From Enterobacter cloacae complex sp. ECNIH7 (lineage in GTDB: Bacteria > Pseudomonadota > Gammaproteobacteria > Enterobacterales > Enterobacteriaceae): a DNA stretch of 64,000 bases. This document shows positions 1 to 9,125 of the stretch, in pieces; within the stretch, counting starts at the first letter, position 1; each line of letters starts with the position of its first letter. A model generated the notes under the pieces. That model had not been told where the DNA came from and ran no database searches. It saw only the letters and a program-made list of their open reading frames with translations. The stretch is from positions 2,170,001 to 2,234,000 of the forward strand of contig NZ_CP017990.1 of NCBI RefSeq assembly GCF_002208095.1, read 5' to 3'. The position numbers and the translations under genes are program-made.

Positions 1-596
1 AGCTTGGTCTCTTCAAAATAGCCCACCACGTAGAAGGAGTGGCTGTCGACGAGGGCAAAAACGGGTTGTCCCGTGGTGGCATAATTCCCCACGCGAGCGG
101 AAAGGTTGGTTACCCACCCGTCAACCGGCGCGGTAATCACCGTTTGGGTCAACTCCCACTGGGCCTGCTTCAGCGTGGCTTCGGCTACGTTGACGCTCGC
201 CTGCATGGCCTTTACGGTGATGTTGGCGGTGTCTAAATCTTCCGCTGAGATGTAGTTTTGCGACAGGTGGCGGCGGCGGTTGGCCACGTTGTTAGCCTTT
301 GCCAGATCCGACTGGGCTTTCGCCAGCTGCGCCTGGGCGTTCAGGATCGCAATGTGGTACGGGGTGTCGTCGATGCGGAATAAAATGTCTCCCTTTTTGA
401 CGAACTGGTTATCCTTAACCAACAGCGCCGTAATACTTCCCGACACCTGAGGGGTAATGCTGACCTGCTCAGCGCGAACTTTGCCGTCACGCGTCCAGGG
501 CGATTGCATATAAAAATTCCACATCCACCAGCCCGCCACCAGCGCAAGGGCAAGGACAAGCAGGGTGGAAAAGTACTTTAGCGTTTTAAGGGACAT
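1..596 (-). CDS. ydhJ: HlyD-family membrane fusion protein YdhJ (3' end cut off by window edge)
   Basis: Periplasmic adaptor of an efflux system, anchored in the inner membrane and expected to work with YdhI and the YdhK-type permease that follows it in E. coli. Reading leftward from ATG at 594-596 gives 198 codons before the window ends. There is one N-terminal membrane segment (about residues 8-27), then the lipoyl/hairpin core with the stretch KVRAEQVSITPQVSG, a helical hairpin and the second lipoyl half. The E. coli protein is about 285 residues, so roughly 85 C-terminal residues are missing. The start lies 2 bp after the ydhI stop, so the two genes are one operon. The frame is open throughout. 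Identification rests on close similarity to remembered YdhJ sequence. Confidence 0.93.
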   Translation of the reverse strand, partial: MSLKTLKYFSTLLVLALALVAGWWMWNFYMQSPWTRDGKVRAEQVSITPQVSGSITALLVKDNQFVKKGDILFRIDDTPYHIAILNAQAQLAKAQSDLAKANNVANRRRHLSQNYISAEDLDTANITVKAMQASVNVAEATLKQAQWELTQTVITAPVDGWVTNLSARVGNYATTGQPVFALVDSHSFYVVGYFEETK

Positions 597-598
597 AT

Positions 599-835
599 TC
601 ACCACACAGTCAAAACGGCAAGGCCCAGGCATACGGAAAGGGCAAACAGGGAAAGATCCATCAGCATGGGATGCCAGATTTCGCCGGAGTACATCCAGTC
701 GCGGAGCAGGCGATGCGCGATGAGCCAGAGCATAAAGCCGACCAGAACGGCCTTAAACAGGGGAGGAAAATAGACTGACGCACCGAAGATCAGGTCCTGA
801 AGGGGTAAACCCTCTGAGCGATGAAAAAACGTCAC
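599..835 (-). CDS. ydhI: small inner-membrane protein YdhI (DUF1656)
   Basis: A 78-residue protein with two predicted membrane helices, one around residues 22-42 and one near the C terminus. It is of the DUF1656 family that accompanies HlyD-type adaptors and AaeB/FusC-like permeases in aromatic-compound or drug efflux operons. The start is GTG, with an AAGGA motif about 9 nt upstream; no nearer ATG fits. It is first in the operon with ydhJ and lies back to back with slyA, as in E. coli, so both transcription units share the 836-1021 intergenic region. The role in efflux is inferred from context; the protein itself has no known catalytic motif. Confidence 0.88.
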   Translation of the reverse strand: MTFFHRSEGLPLQDLIFGASVYFPPLFKAVLVGFMLWLIAHRLLRDWMYSGEIWHPMLMDLSLFALSVCLGLAVLTVW

Positions 836-999
836 GGGCAGAAATCCTTTGCAGTGAACAGAATGCCGCGTCGGCTTGTCTTAGTATGATGAAGCATCAC
901 AATTCAGTGTAAGTCATACTTTTAAGTTGGATGAATGCAGTATTGCATTTGTTTTGGCAATACAAATGCTGCACACTATTCTAAAATCAGTATAATAAC

Positions 1000-1011
1000 T
1001 TAGCAAGCTAA
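1000..1011. promoter_or_regulatory. SlyA operator (autoregulatory palindrome)
   Basis: The palindrome TTAGCAAGCTAA lies 10 nt before the slyA start codon, overlapping the leader. The same 12-mer is the described high-affinity SlyA binding site in Salmonella, so autorepression of slyA is expected. It is followed by an AAGGAG ribosome binding site at 1016-1021. Confidence 0.8.
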
Positions 1012-1021
1012 TTATAAGGAG

Positions 1022-1462
1022 ATGAAATTGGAATCGCCATTAGGTTCTGATCTGGCAAGGTTGGTACGCGTCTGGCGTGCTCTGATTGACCATCGCCTGA
1101 AACCTCTGGAACTCACACAGACGCATTGGGTCACGCTGCACAACATTCACCAGCTGCCGCCCGATCAGTCGCAAATTCAACTGGCAAAAGCGATAGGCAT
1201 TGAGCAGCCGTCGCTGGTGCGCACGCTTGACCAGCTGGAAGAGAAGGGGTTGATCTCGCGGCAAACCTGCGCCAGCGATCGTCGCGCCAAGCGGATTAAA
1301 CTCACCGAGAAAGCGGCGCCTATCATCACGGAAATGGAAGCCGTGATTACGAAGACGCGCGGTGAGATCCTGTCAGGCGTTTCACCGGCGGAGCTGGAAA
1401 TGCTCATCAGCCTCATTGGGCGCCTCGAGCAAAACATCCATGAGCTGCAGTCGCGCGACTGA
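1022..1462 (+). CDS. slyA: MarR-family transcriptional regulator SlyA
   Basis: Dimeric winged-helix regulator that counteracts H-NS silencing and controls envelope and stress genes. The 146-residue protein matches E. coli/Salmonella SlyA nearly throughout. The recognition helix region is [19 protein letters not shown] (about residues 59-77) and the wing holds the DRRAKRI segment. It is a few residues longer than most orthologs, with divergence confined to the last 20 positions. The start ATG has a strong AAGGAG 1 nt upstream of its GA spacer, and a SlyA palindrome sits just before that. It is divergent from ydhI, and a strong intrinsic terminator follows. Confidence 0.97.
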   Translation: MKLESPLGSDLARLVRVWRALIDHRLKPLELTQTHWVTLHNIHQLPPDQSQIQLAKAIGIEQPSLVRTLDQLEEKGLISRQTCASDRRAKRIKLTEKAAPIITEMEAVITKTRGEILSGVSPAELEMLISLIGRLEQNIHELQSRD

Positions 1463-1470
1463 CAAACAAC

Positions 1471-1500
1471 AAGGCCTTGCAGCAGCAAGGCCTTTTTTTA
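1471..1500. terminator. intrinsic terminator of slyA, shared with the convergent GGDEF gene
   Basis: A perfect 10-bp stem, AAGGCCTTGC at 1471-1480 and GCAAGGCCTT at 1485-1494, is followed by a T run on the plus strand. The run ends inside the stop codon of the convergent diguanylate cyclase gene (TAA at 1498-1500 on minus), so the hairpin sits directly after both genes. Confidence 0.88.
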
Positions 1501-2859
1501 TTTAAAGACCACAACGCGGTTACGGCCGGTCTCCTTCGCTTCATACATCGCTTTGTCGGCATTTTCCACGCACGTTTCTGCGGCTACTGCGGCTGACGTC
1601 GCCGTAAACACCCCCATGCTGATGGTGATTGGCTCCGGTAGTTGACCGCCGCTGCTGGCGTTATCGAAGCTGCTCAGATTTAACCGAATGCGTTCCGCCA
1701 CCTGGTACGCCGCGTCTGATGAGGTGTTGGCCAGCATCAGAACAAACTCCTCACCACCGATACGGGCCGCGATGTCCTGGGGGCGCACGGAATCCATCAG
1801 CAGATTAGCAACAAACTGCAGGACCTTGTCGCCCTGAAGATGTCCGTACGTGTCGTTGATACGCTTGAAGCGATCGAGATCGCTGACGATGACGGAAACC
1901 GGACGGCTGGGTCTGGCGATATCCAGCGCCTGCTTTAATGTGTCATAAAAATAACTGCGGTTATACAGGCGCGTGAGCGGGTCGCGAATTGAGTTCTGAT
2001 AGGACTGCTCATACTTTATGTGCGAGTCGCGATACAGCCTGAAAACATCGTAGAGCAGAACAAAAATGATCAGCAGCGTGGCGACAGTTTCAAATAATCG
2101 CGCGCGGTACCAGGATATCCCTTCGACATGTCCACCCGCTACCAGCATTGAGAGCGTGACGATATAGCAGACGCACAGAAAATTACCGCCCACCCAGAAT
2201 AAATTGCGTATACGCGTAATAAACATCAGCGTGGCTAATGTGACCACCCAGAGTGCAATCAATGCAATATTAATAAAGTGGCTCCAGAGAACCATAAACT
2301 CACGAGTTTCATTATCCACAAGATCGATGGATAAAAAGGAAGAATGACTGGAATACATCCAGGCCACCCCGACGACAAAGGCGGTAAAGAGAAACTCGGC
2401 GCTGACAATAGCGATATGCGCCAGCCGTGAAAGGGGACAATTGCGCGTGGTAAAGAGTATTGCCGAAACGATAAAAAGCACCGCGATTAGGAGATGGCGG
2501 AACATATAGAAGATCATCGCATCGTTGTAGTTCACCACATTGAACTGATAGAGATCCAGCCAGGCGGGAAAGCTGGACAGCGTTCCGACCATCAGCGATG
2601 CCGACCCGGCAAAGGCAAAGGCGATTGCAAGCAGATACAACCGTCTTTTGTCACACCAGTATTTCATTGCCATAAAACAGGCAATAAACAGGTGAAACAC
2701 CAGAAGAAAAATAGTGAGCGTAGGGAATAAAAGCGGTGAAAAGGACGGAACCCATTCAACGAGTTTTAAAAACAGCGCGTGTAATATCCCGATTACAAAA
2801 AGGCAACCGAGACAGAACGCGATATAACGGCTCTTTTGGGAGAGACAATTCGCAAGCAT
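1498..2859 (-). CDS. membrane-bound diguanylate cyclase (GGDEF protein)
   Basis: A 453-residue inner-membrane protein predicted to make cyclic di-GMP from two GTP. The N-terminal 275 residues hold about eight hydrophobic helices in a MASE-type sensory arrangement (resembling MASE4), without an obvious extracytoplasmic domain. The GGDEF domain covers roughly residues 285-453. The active-site signature is GGEEF at 368-372, and an inhibitory I-site RPQD (359-362) lies five residues before it, so product feedback inhibition is expected. Metal-binding D328 falls in VSDLDRFKRIND. No EAL domain is present. E. coli K-12 has no gene here between slyA and slyB, so this is an accessory insertion. I cannot name an exact ortholog or a ligand. 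Confidence 0.9.
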   Translation of the reverse strand: MLANCLSQKSRYIAFCLGCLFVIGILHALFLKLVEWVPSFSPLLFPTLTIFLLVFHLFIACFMAMKYWCDKRRLYLLAIAFAFAGSASLMVGTLSSFPAWLDLYQFNVVNYNDAMIFYMFRHLLIAVLFIVSAILFTTRNCPLSRLAHIAIVSAEFLFTAFVVGVAWMYSSHSSFLSIDLVDNETREFMVLWSHFINIALIALWVVTLATLMFITRIRNLFWVGGNFLCVCYIVTLSMLVAGGHVEGISWYRARLFETVATLLIIFVLLYDVFRLYRDSHIKYEQSYQNSIRDPLTRLYNRSYFYDTLKQALDIARPSRPVSVIVSDLDRFKRINDTYGHLQGDKVLQFVANLLMDSVRPQDIAARIGGEEFVLMLANTSSDAAYQVAERIRLNLSSFDNASSGGQLPEPITISMGVFTATSAAVAAETCVENADKAMYEAKETGRNRVVVFK

Positions 2860-3012
2860 AGATTTTTACAAATTTATAATGAATAAAGAGATGCGAAGAG
2901 TTTAATCAATTAGCGCGCTAAATACTTTGCGCAGAAACAATATATGCCGTGGTAAATAATAGGCGTGGTGAATATATTTTGTAAATATATTTGTGGGAAT
3001 GATATGTATTGT

Positions 3013-3044
3013 AAATGGATGTGGCACGATGGCCACATCCATTT
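3013..3044 (-). terminator. hairpin downstream of slyB
   Basis: A 13-bp perfect inverted repeat, AAATGGATGTGGC at 3013-3025 and GCCACATCCATTT at 3032-3044, begins a few bases after the slyB stop. The sequence after it on the minus strand is only moderately T-rich, so termination efficiency is uncertain, but its position is right for the slyB terminator. Confidence 0.65.
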
Positions 3045-3048
3045 TTAA

Positions 3049-3516
3049 TTAACGTGGAGAAACGGTCACCTGACTACCGTTGCTTGCCAGCACAACGCGC
3101 TGGCCTGCAGAGAAGCGAGTGCTGCCTTGTTTCTGTACAACCATGATCGTGCTGCCGTCGTCTTTACGAATTTCCAGCTCTACGCCCTGGGTTTTGTTCA
3201 TCGCACCCTGAACGCCCTGGCCGGCTACGCCACCCGCAACGGCGCCTGCGGCTGTTGCCAGAGAACGGCCCGTACCGCCGCCGACGGTATTACCCAGGAA
3301 ACCACCCAGGACGGCACCGCCGATGGCGCCCATCACGTTGTTTTCATCACCACCCTGGATCTGTACAGGACGTGCGTTAACAACGGTACCGTAAGTCACG
3401 TTCTGAACCTGTTTCGCTTCAGAAGCGCTGTAAACGTCGCCAGAAAGTGAACTGTCATTCACACAGCCAGCCAGAGTTAAACCAATCAGCGAAACGCCCA
3501 GTACACGTAAAATCAT
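3049..3516 (-). CDS. slyB: outer-membrane lipoprotein SlyB
   Basis: A 155-residue lipoprotein of the glycine-zipper (PCP/SlyB) family. The signal peptide ends in the lipobox L-A-G-C with C18 as the lipidated residue. The middle (about 65-105) is a glycine-zipper segment with repeated GG and GxxxG pairs. Family members are PhoP-regulated and form oligomeric rings that protect outer-membrane proteins and lipids during envelope stress. The length equals that of the E. coli protein. It is monocistronic and divergent from anmK, and a possible PhoP box lies about 125 bp upstream. Confidence 0.96.
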   Translation of the reverse strand: MILRVLGVSLIGLTLAGCVNDSSLSGDVYSASEAKQVQNVTYGTVVNARPVQIQGGDENNVMGAIGGAVLGGFLGNTVGGGTGRSLATAAGAVAGGVAGQGVQGAMNKTQGVELEIRKDDGSTIMVVQKQGSTRFSAGQRVVLASNGSQVTVSPR

Positions 3517-3639
3517 TTGAATCTCCTGTTCACCAAAAACGCCCGATTGGGGGCATCCGTTATGGCTAAATTATATGGCATAAGGGGCCATAGTTCATAT
3601 CTTTGCACTAACAATAAGAGAATTGTACTTGAATTTGAC

Positions 3640-3656
3640 TTAACGAGACATAAACA
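3640..3656 (-). promoter_or_regulatory. candidate PhoP box upstream of slyB
   Basis: On the minus strand the hexamer TGTTTA is followed after 5 nt by CGTTAA, resembling the PhoP direct repeat (T/G)GTTTA-N5-(T/G)GTTTA with two mismatches in the second half. slyB is a known PhoP target in E. coli and Salmonella. Distance to the slyB start is about 125 bp. It was picked by eye and is tentative. Confidence 0.35.
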
Positions 3657-3771
3657 GGATCCGCCCGCGTTACCCGTCTGACATTGTTAAAAAATATTAT
3701 CGCCGGATGGCAAAGCTGCGCCGTTTATGGTTGAGTGGATATCCTTAGCCCACGCAACGTAAGGAAAGCGC

Positions 3772-4896
3772 ATGAAATCGGGTCGCTACATTGGTGTGAT
3801 GTCAGGCACCAGTCTGGATGGGGTAGATGTCGTTCTGGCCGCCATTGACGAAAACATGGTGGCACAGCAGGCGAGCCTGACCTGGCCAATCCCCATTTCG
3901 CTGAAAGAGGATATTCTGAGTATCTGTCAGGGGCAGCAGCTTACCCTCTCCCAGCTTGGACAGCTTGATGTTCGCCTGGGGGCGCTGTTTGCGGATGCGG
4001 TGCAGGCTTTGATGCAAAAAGAACATCTTCGCCCGCAGGACGTGGTGGCCATCGGGTGTCACGGACAAACGGTCTGGCATGAGCCCGGCGGCGATGCCCC
4101 GCATACACTGCAAATCGGCGATAACAACCAGATTGTGGCGAAGACGGGCGTGACGGTGGTTGGCGATTTCCGTCGTCGCGATATCGCCCTTGGCGGGCAG
4201 GGCGCGCCGCTGGTACCCGCGTTCCATCAGGCGTTACTGGCGCACCCTTCAGAACGGCGTATGGTGCTCAACATTGGTGGGATTGCCAACCTGTCGATGC
4301 TCATCCCGGGGCAGCCCGTCCGCGGCTATGATACCGGCCCGGGCAATATGTTAATGGATGCCTGGATCTGGCGGCAGTGCGGACAACCGTATGATAAAAA
4401 CGCCGAGTGGGCGAGCGGGGGGAAAGTGATTATTCCGCTGCTGCAGTCGATGCTGAGCGATCCATATTTTGCCCTGCCGGCACCTAAGAGCACGGGGCGT
4501 GAATACTTCAACCTGGGCTGGCTTGAGCGCCAGTTGGCGCCATTCCCGGCGCTCGCGCCGCAGGATGTCCAGGCGACGCTTGCCGAGCTGACGGCCGTGT
4601 CGATCTCCGAACAGGTTCTGCTCAGCGGCGGATGTGAACGCCTGCTGGTGTGCGGCGGAGGAAGCCGCAACCCGCTGGTGATGGCGCGTCTTGCGGGGCT
4701 ACTGCCGGGTACCGAAGTGACCACGACCGATGAGGCCGGCATCAGCGGGGATGATATGGAGGCGCTGGCCTTCGCCTGGCTTGCCTGGCGCACCATTGCG
4801 GGACTGCCGGGCAACTTGCCGTCGGTAACCGGCGCGCTTGAGGCGAGCGTCCTCGGGGCGATTTTCCCGGCAAATCCTCGTCATAATCAGAGTTAA
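3772..4896 (+). CDS. anmK: anhydro-N-acetylmuramic acid kinase AnmK
   Basis: Cytoplasmic kinase of peptidoglycan recycling: it hydrolyses the 1,6-anhydro bond of anhydro-MurNAc and phosphorylates O6 to give MurNAc-6-phosphate for MurQ. The 374-residue protein starts with the ATP-binding motif [12 protein letters not shown] (about 8-19). It carries the acidic [16 protein letters not shown] segment expected of the active site and VCGGGSRNP in the second ATPase lobe. It is a few residues longer than E. coli AnmK at the C terminus. The next gene is mliC, as in E. coli. Confidence 0.97.
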   Translation: MKSGRYIGVMSGTSLDGVDVVLAAIDENMVAQQASLTWPIPISLKEDILSICQGQQLTLSQLGQLDVRLGALFADAVQALMQKEHLRPQDVVAIGCHGQTVWHEPGGDAPHTLQIGDNNQIVAKTGVTVVGDFRRRDIALGGQGAPLVPAFHQALLAHPSERRMVLNIGGIANLSMLIPGQPVRGYDTGPGNMLMDAWIWRQCGQPYDKNAEWASGGKVIIPLLQSMLSDPYFALPAPKSTGREYFNLGWLERQLAPFPALAPQDVQATLAELTAVSISEQVLLSGGCERLLVCGGGSRNPLVMARLAGLLPGTEVTTTDEAGISGDDMEALAFAWLAWRTIAGLPGNLPSVTGALEASVLGAIFPANPRHNQS

Positions 4897-4989
4897 CTGA
4901 AATTCAGCGCGGCGCGTCGTCGTTAGAATGGAACGAAACAGGAGGGCAGCCAAGCCCTCCAGGACCAGGAAAGTCTTCGGAATACGCCC

Positions 4990-5313
4990 ATGAAAAAACT
5001 TCTTCTTATTGCCGCTCCTTTGTTGCTGTCAGGATGCAGCGTCTACAACCAGCTCCTTGAGCGCATGCAGACCGATACGCTGGAGTATCGCTGTGACGAA
5101 AAACCGCTGACCGTAAAGCTGAACAATCCACGCCAGGAAGCCAGTTTTGTTTATGACAATAAATTGCTAACGTTGAAGCAGGGGATGTCAGCCTCCGGCG
5201 CGCGTTATTCCGACGGTATCTACGTCTTCTGGTCGAAAGGCGACAGCGCCACGGTCTACAAACGCGACCGCATTGTGCTGAACAATTGCCAGCTCGAAAA
5301 TCCGAAGCGTTGA
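4990..5313 (+). CDS. mliC: membrane-bound C-type lysozyme inhibitor MliC
   Basis: Outer-membrane lipoprotein facing the periplasm that blocks the active site of C-type lysozymes. The protein has 107 residues with a lipoprotein signal ending L-S-G-C (C16). A small MliC beta-barrel domain follows, with two conserved cysteines after the lipid anchor (C34 and C100) that should form the domain disulfide. The conserved invasion-loop serine region is seen as [11 protein letters not shown]. Formerly ydhA. It probably forms an anmK-mliC-pdxH transcription unit, although about 90 bp separate it from anmK. Confidence 0.93.
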   Translation: MKKLLLIAAPLLLSGCSVYNQLLERMQTDTLEYRCDEKPLTVKLNNPRQEASFVYDNKLLTLKQGMSASGARYSDGIYVFWSKGDSATVYKRDRIVLNNCQLENPKR

Positions 5314-5370
5314 GATTTTTACAGGGGCGGCGCACAATAGCGCCACCCACTCTCAATGTCAGCTAACGCC

Positions 5371-6027
5371 ATGTCAGATAACGACGAACTGCAGCAAATT
5401 GCGCATCTGCGCCGTGAATACACTAAAGGCGGCCTGCGTCGCCAGGATCTTCCCGCTGAACCCCTCGTGCTTTTTGAACGCTGGCTGAAACAGGCCTGCG
5501 AAGCGAAACTCGCCGACCCCACGGCCATGGTCGTCGCAACGGTGGATGAAAACGGTCAACCGTATCAGCGCATCGTATTGCTCAAGCATTATGACGAGAA
5601 AGGGCTGGTGTTCTATACCAACCTCGGCAGCCGCAAGGCGCACCATTTAGAAAACAATCCGCGTATTAGCCTGCTGTTCCCCTGGCATATGCTGGAACGT
5701 CAGGTAATGGTCACCGGCAAAGCGGAACGTCTCTCGACGCTGGAAGTTGTGAAGTATTTCCACAGCCGCCCGCGCGACAGCCAGATTGGCGCCTGGGTAT
5801 CAAAACAGTCCAGCCGAATTTCCGCCCGCGGCGTGCTGGAAAGTAAATTCCTGGAGCTGAAACAGAAGTTCCAGCAGGGTGAAATTCCTCTGCCAAGTTT
5901 CTGGGGCGGGTTCCGCATCCCGATTGAGCAAATAGAGTTCTGGCAGGGGGGCGAACATCGCCTGCACGACCGCTTTTTATACCAGCGCGAGAATGGCGGC
6001 TGGAAAATCGACAGACTGGCACCATAA
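5371..6027 (+). CDS. pdxH: pyridoxine/pyridoxamine 5'-phosphate oxidase PdxH
   Basis: FMN enzyme that oxidises PNP and PMP to pyridoxal 5'-phosphate, the last step of vitamin B6 synthesis and salvage. I place the start at ATG 5371, giving 218 residues beginning [10 protein letters not shown] as in E. coli; an in-frame ATG five codons upstream would add an unconserved MSANA. FMN/PLP-binding stretches [13 protein letters not shown] and YTNLGSRKA are present. The C-terminal [17 protein letters not shown] motif carries the conserved substrate-contact arginine and histidine. It lies between mliC and tyrS as in K-12. Confidence 0.97.
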   Translation: MSDNDELQQIAHLRREYTKGGLRRQDLPAEPLVLFERWLKQACEAKLADPTAMVVATVDENGQPYQRIVLLKHYDEKGLVFYTNLGSRKAHHLENNPRISLLFPWHMLERQVMVTGKAERLSTLEVVKYFHSRPRDSQIGAWVSKQSSRISARGVLESKFLELKQKFQQGEIPLPSFWGGFRIPIEQIEFWQGGEHRLHDRFLYQRENGGWKIDRLAP

Positions 6028-6152
6028 TCCCCGAAATTTGTTGATTTAAGCGCTAGCGCACACCGCGCTTGCGCTTTATTCTATGTTCCTTTCGCATCAG
6101 GCGAAAAGTCGTGTACCGGCAAAGGTGCAGTCGTTTATACATGGAGAATTTG

Positions 6153-7427
6153 ATGGCAAGCAGTAACTTGATTAAACAATTGCAAGAGCGGGGCCTCGTG
6201 GCCCAGGTGACGGACGAGGAAGCGTTAGCAGAGCGACTGGCGCAAGGCCCGATCGCGCTCTATTGCGGCTTCGATCCCACCGCTGACAGCTTGCATTTGG
6301 GGCATCTTGTTCCATTGTTATGCCTGAAACGCTTCCAGATGGCGGGCCATAAGCCTGTTGCGCTGGTGGGCGGCGCGACCGGCCTGATTGGTGACCCAAG
6401 CTTTAAAGCCGCTGAGCGTAAACTGAACACCGAAGATACCGTGCAGGAGTGGGTGGATAAGATCCGCAAACAGGTTGCACCGTTCCTCGACTTCAACTGT
6501 GGTGATAACTCTGCCATTGCCGCGAACAACTACGACTGGTTTGGCAGCATGAACGTGCTGACCTTCCTGCGCGACATCGGCAAGCACTTCTCTGTTAACC
6601 AGATGATTAACAAAGAGGCCGTTAAGCAGCGTCTGAACCGTGACGACCAGGGTATCTCCTTTACCGAGTTCTCCTACAACCTGCTGCAGGGTTATGACTT
6701 TGCCTGCCTGAACAAGCTGCACGGCGTTTCCCTGCAGATTGGCGGTTCCGATCAGTGGGGTAACATCACCTCCGGTATCGACCTGACCCGTCGTCTGCAC
6801 CAGAACCAGGTCTTCGGTCTGACCGTTCCGCTGATCACCAAAGCCGACGGCACCAAATTCGGTAAGACTGAGGGCGGCGCAGTATGGCTCGATCCGAAGA
6901 AAACCAGCCCGTACAAGTTCTACCAGTTCTGGATCAACACGGCGGATGCCGATGTTTATCGCTTCCTGAAGTTCTTCACCTTCATGGATATCGCAGAGAT
7001 CAATGCTCTGGAAGAAGAAGACAAGAACAGCGGTAAAGCGCCGCGCGCGCAGTACGTGCTGGCGGACGAAGTGACCAAACTGGTTCACGGTGAAGAAGGT
7101 CTGGCCGCGGCAAAACGCATTACCGCTAGCCTGTTCAACGGTACCCTGAGCGATCTGAGCGAAGCGGACTTCGAACAGCTGGCGCAGGACGGCGTGCCGA
7201 TGGTTGAGATGGAAAAAGGGGCTGACCTGATGCAGGCGCTGGTGGATTCTGAGCTGCAGCCTTCCCGCGGTCAGGCGCGTAAAACCATCGCCTCAAACGC
7301 GATCACCATCAACGGTGAGAAACAGGCCGACCCGGAATACACCTTTGTTGATGGCGACCGTCTGTATGGCCGCTACACCCTGCTGCGTCGCGGTAAGAAA
7401 AACTACTGCCTTGTTTGCTGGAAATAA
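6153..7427 (+). CDS. tyrS: tyrosyl-tRNA synthetase TyrS
   Basis: Class I aminoacyl-tRNA synthetase charging tRNA-Tyr; 424 residues from ATG 6153, matching the E. coli length. The HIGH-type signature is HLGH inside [15 protein letters not shown], and the KMSKS-type loop is KFGKT. The C-terminal S4-like RNA-binding domain starts around residue 350 ([18 protein letters not shown]). A longer reading frame begins at 6069, but its extra 28 residues are unlike the family. No convincing T-box or leader regulation is seen. A strong terminator follows. Confidence 0.98.
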   Translation: MASSNLIKQLQERGLVAQVTDEEALAERLAQGPIALYCGFDPTADSLHLGHLVPLLCLKRFQMAGHKPVALVGGATGLIGDPSFKAAERKLNTEDTVQEWVDKIRKQVAPFLDFNCGDNSAIAANNYDWFGSMNVLTFLRDIGKHFSVNQMINKEAVKQRLNRDDQGISFTEFSYNLLQGYDFACLNKLHGVSLQIGGSDQWGNITSGIDLTRRLHQNQVFGLTVPLITKADGTKFGKTEGGAVWLDPKKTSPYKFYQFWINTADADVYRFLKFFTFMDIAEINALEEEDKNSGKAPRAQYVLADEVTKLVHGEEGLAAAKRITASLFNGTLSDLSEADFEQLAQDGVPMVEMEKGADLMQALVDSELQPSRGQARKTIASNAITINGEKQADPEYTFVDGDRLYGRYTLLRRGKKNYCLVCWK

Positions 7428-7440
7428 TTAACAGTTTCGA

Positions 7441-7474
7441 GGGGCGTGGGAAACCACGCCCCTTTTGTTTTTTC
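7441..7474 (+). terminator. intrinsic terminator of tyrS
   Basis: Nine-base stem GGGGCGTGG (7441-7449) and CCACGCCCC (7454-7462), with a GAAA loop, followed by TTTTGTTTTTT. It lies between the tyrS stop and the pdxY start, so pdxY depends on readthrough or its own promoter. Confidence 0.92.
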
Positions 7475-7493
7475 AGGGTTTGGTAAGCATAAA

Positions 7494-8354
7494 ATGAAGA
7501 ACATCCTCGCCATTCAGTCCCACGTTGTTTTTGGACATGCTGGCAACAGCGCTGCGGAATTCCCGATGCGCCGCCTCGGCGTCAACGTCTGGCCCCTTAA
7601 TACCGTACAGTTCTCTAACCACACGCAATACGGCAAATGGACCGGCTGCGTAATGCCGCCTTCGCACCTCACCGAGGTTGTGCAGGGCATTGCCGATATC
7701 GACCAGCTCAAGCGCTGTGACGCCGTATTGAGCGGTTATCTTGGTTCAGCGGAGCAGGGGGAACATATCCTCGGCATCGTGCGTCAGGTAAAGGCCGCCA
7801 ACCCGTCGGCAAAATACTTCTGCGACCCCGTTATGGGCCATCCGGAGAAAGGCTGTATCGTGGCGCCAGGCGTAGCAGAATTCCACGTCCGCCACGCGCT
7901 GCCCGCCAGCGATATCATTGCGCCAAACCTGGTCGAACTCGAAATTCTCTGCGAGCATCCGGTTAACAGCGTTGAAGAGGCGGTAAGCGCGTCTCGTGAG
8001 CTGATCGCTCAGGGGCCGGAAGTTGTGCTGGTAAAACACCTTGCGCGCGCAGGGCTGAGCCAGGACCGTTTTGAGATGCTTCTGGTGACGAAAGATGACG
8101 CCTGGCATATCAGCCGTCCGCTGGTGGATTTCGGCCTGCGCCAGCCGGTTGGGGTCGGGGATGTCACCAGCGGTCTGCTGCTGGTGAAATTGCTGCAGGG
8201 GGCGACGATGCGCGACGCGCTGGAGCACGTTACCGCGGCGGTGTACGAAATCATGATTGCGACGAAAGAGATGCAGGAATATGAACTGCAGGTGGTTGCG
8301 GCACAGGATCGTATCGCGAAGCCGGAGCACTATTTCAGCGCAACCCGGTTATAA
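7494..8354 (+). CDS. pdxY: pyridoxal kinase PdxY
   Basis: Ribokinase-fold kinase that phosphorylates pyridoxal with ATP in the B6 salvage pathway. From ATG 7494 it has 286 residues, one fewer than E. coli PdxY at the N terminus. The anion-hole and catalytic base region is [12 protein letters not shown], with the aspartate of GVGDV as base. The N-terminal [13 protein letters not shown] contacts the pyridoxal. An upstream GTG-like extension at 7446 would run through the tyrS terminator and is rejected. tyrS-pdxY order is as in E. coli; a REP element follows. Confidence 0.96.
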   Translation: MKNILAIQSHVVFGHAGNSAAEFPMRRLGVNVWPLNTVQFSNHTQYGKWTGCVMPPSHLTEVVQGIADIDQLKRCDAVLSGYLGSAEQGEHILGIVRQVKAANPSAKYFCDPVMGHPEKGCIVAPGVAEFHVRHALPASDIIAPNLVELEILCEHPVNSVEEAVSASRELIAQGPEVVLVKHLARAGLSQDRFEMLLVTKDDAWHISRPLVDFGLRQPVGVGDVTSGLLLVKLLQGATMRDALEHVTAAVYEIMIATKEMQEYELQVVAAQDRIAKPEHYFSATRL

Positions 8355-8367
8355 CCGGCCAAAAATT

Positions 8368-8402
8368 GTAGGCCGGGTGAGCGTCAGCGCCACCCGGCAA
8401 CA
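8368..8402. repeat. REP (repetitive extragenic palindrome) element
   Basis: GTAGGCCGGGTGAGCG, then an imperfect inverted copy ending CACCCGGCAAC, between the convergent genes pdxY and gstA. The same motif recurs at 19993, 32691-32762 and 45102-45170 in this window, always between genes. It may stabilise mRNA 3' ends or bind gyrase/IHF, as described for enterobacterial REPs. Confidence 0.88.
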
Positions 8403-8414
8403 CAAGCCGCTCGG

Positions 8415-9020
8415 TTAGTTCAACCCTTCCGCTTTCAGCGCCGCAACCACCGCAGGACGCTCTGACACGCGTTTCATATACGATGCAATGTGGTCTAACC
8501 CTTCCAGATTCAGCTTAACCGCACGAGCCCAGCGCAGCACGGTGAACAGATACGCATCGGCAATCGTGAAGCGCGACCCGCCAATCCACTGTTCGTCTTT
8601 CAGCGATTCGTTAACGTACTGCAGCTTTTTCTCCAGCAGGGCGCGCAGGGTAGGCTTAAACTCTTCCGGCGTATCCGGGCGGAACAGGGGGGTAAAGCCT
8701 TTGTGCAGCTCGGTGGCAATGTAGTTCAGCCACTCCAGCGTTTTATAGCGAGAAATGGTACTGACCGGTGCCAGCAGCTGGCGATCGGGCACGCTATCGG
8801 CCAGGAACTGCATAATCGCCACGCCTTCGGTCAGCAGAGTACCGTCATCCAGCAGGAGAGCCGGAACTTGTCCCTTGGGGTTAATGGCAAGAAAATCATC
8901 GCTATTTTCCAGACGCTTTTTCATCAGATCAACGCCATCCAGCGTGAAATCTTTGCCGCTCTCGCGCAGGGTGATATGGGAAGCAAGAGAGCACGCGCCC
9001 GGTTTGTAGAACAGTTTCAT
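8415..9020 (-). CDS. gstA: glutathione S-transferase GstA
   Basis: Beta-class bacterial glutathione transferase of 201 residues, the same length as E. coli GstA. The thioredoxin-fold N-terminal domain contains [11 protein letters not shown] with the catalytic Cys10. The cis-proline segment [12 protein letters not shown] and the glutathione-contact LTEGVAIMQ follow, then the all-helical C-terminal domain, which carries His106 in the ELHKGFTP segment. It has its own ribosome binding site AAGGAG upstream, and is convergent with pdxY. Confidence 0.96.
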   Translation of the reverse strand: MKLFYKPGACSLASHITLRESGKDFTLDGVDLMKKRLENSDDFLAINPKGQVPALLLDDGTLLTEGVAIMQFLADSVPDRQLLAPVSTISRYKTLEWLNYIATELHKGFTPLFRPDTPEEFKPTLRALLEKKLQYVNESLKDEQWIGGSRFTIADAYLFTVLRWARAVKLNLEGLDHIASYMKRVSERPAVVAALKAEGLN

Positions 9021-9070
9021 CGGTAACTCCTTTTTGCTGAGGTTTCAGCTATGTTAGTGCGCGAACGGGC

Positions 9071-9104
9071 AAAAAAAAAGCCGCTAATGCATTAGCGGCT
9101 TCTG
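9071..9104. terminator. bidirectional intrinsic terminator between dtpA and gstA
   Basis: A perfect palindrome AGCCGCTAATGCATTAGCGGCT occupies 9079-9100 (stem of 10, central GC), with an A run on the left that gives a T tail on the minus strand. It sits just downstream of dtpA and ends its transcript before the gstA promoter. Confidence 0.9.
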
Positions 9105-9125
9105 TTCAGTCGTTTCTCAATAATC

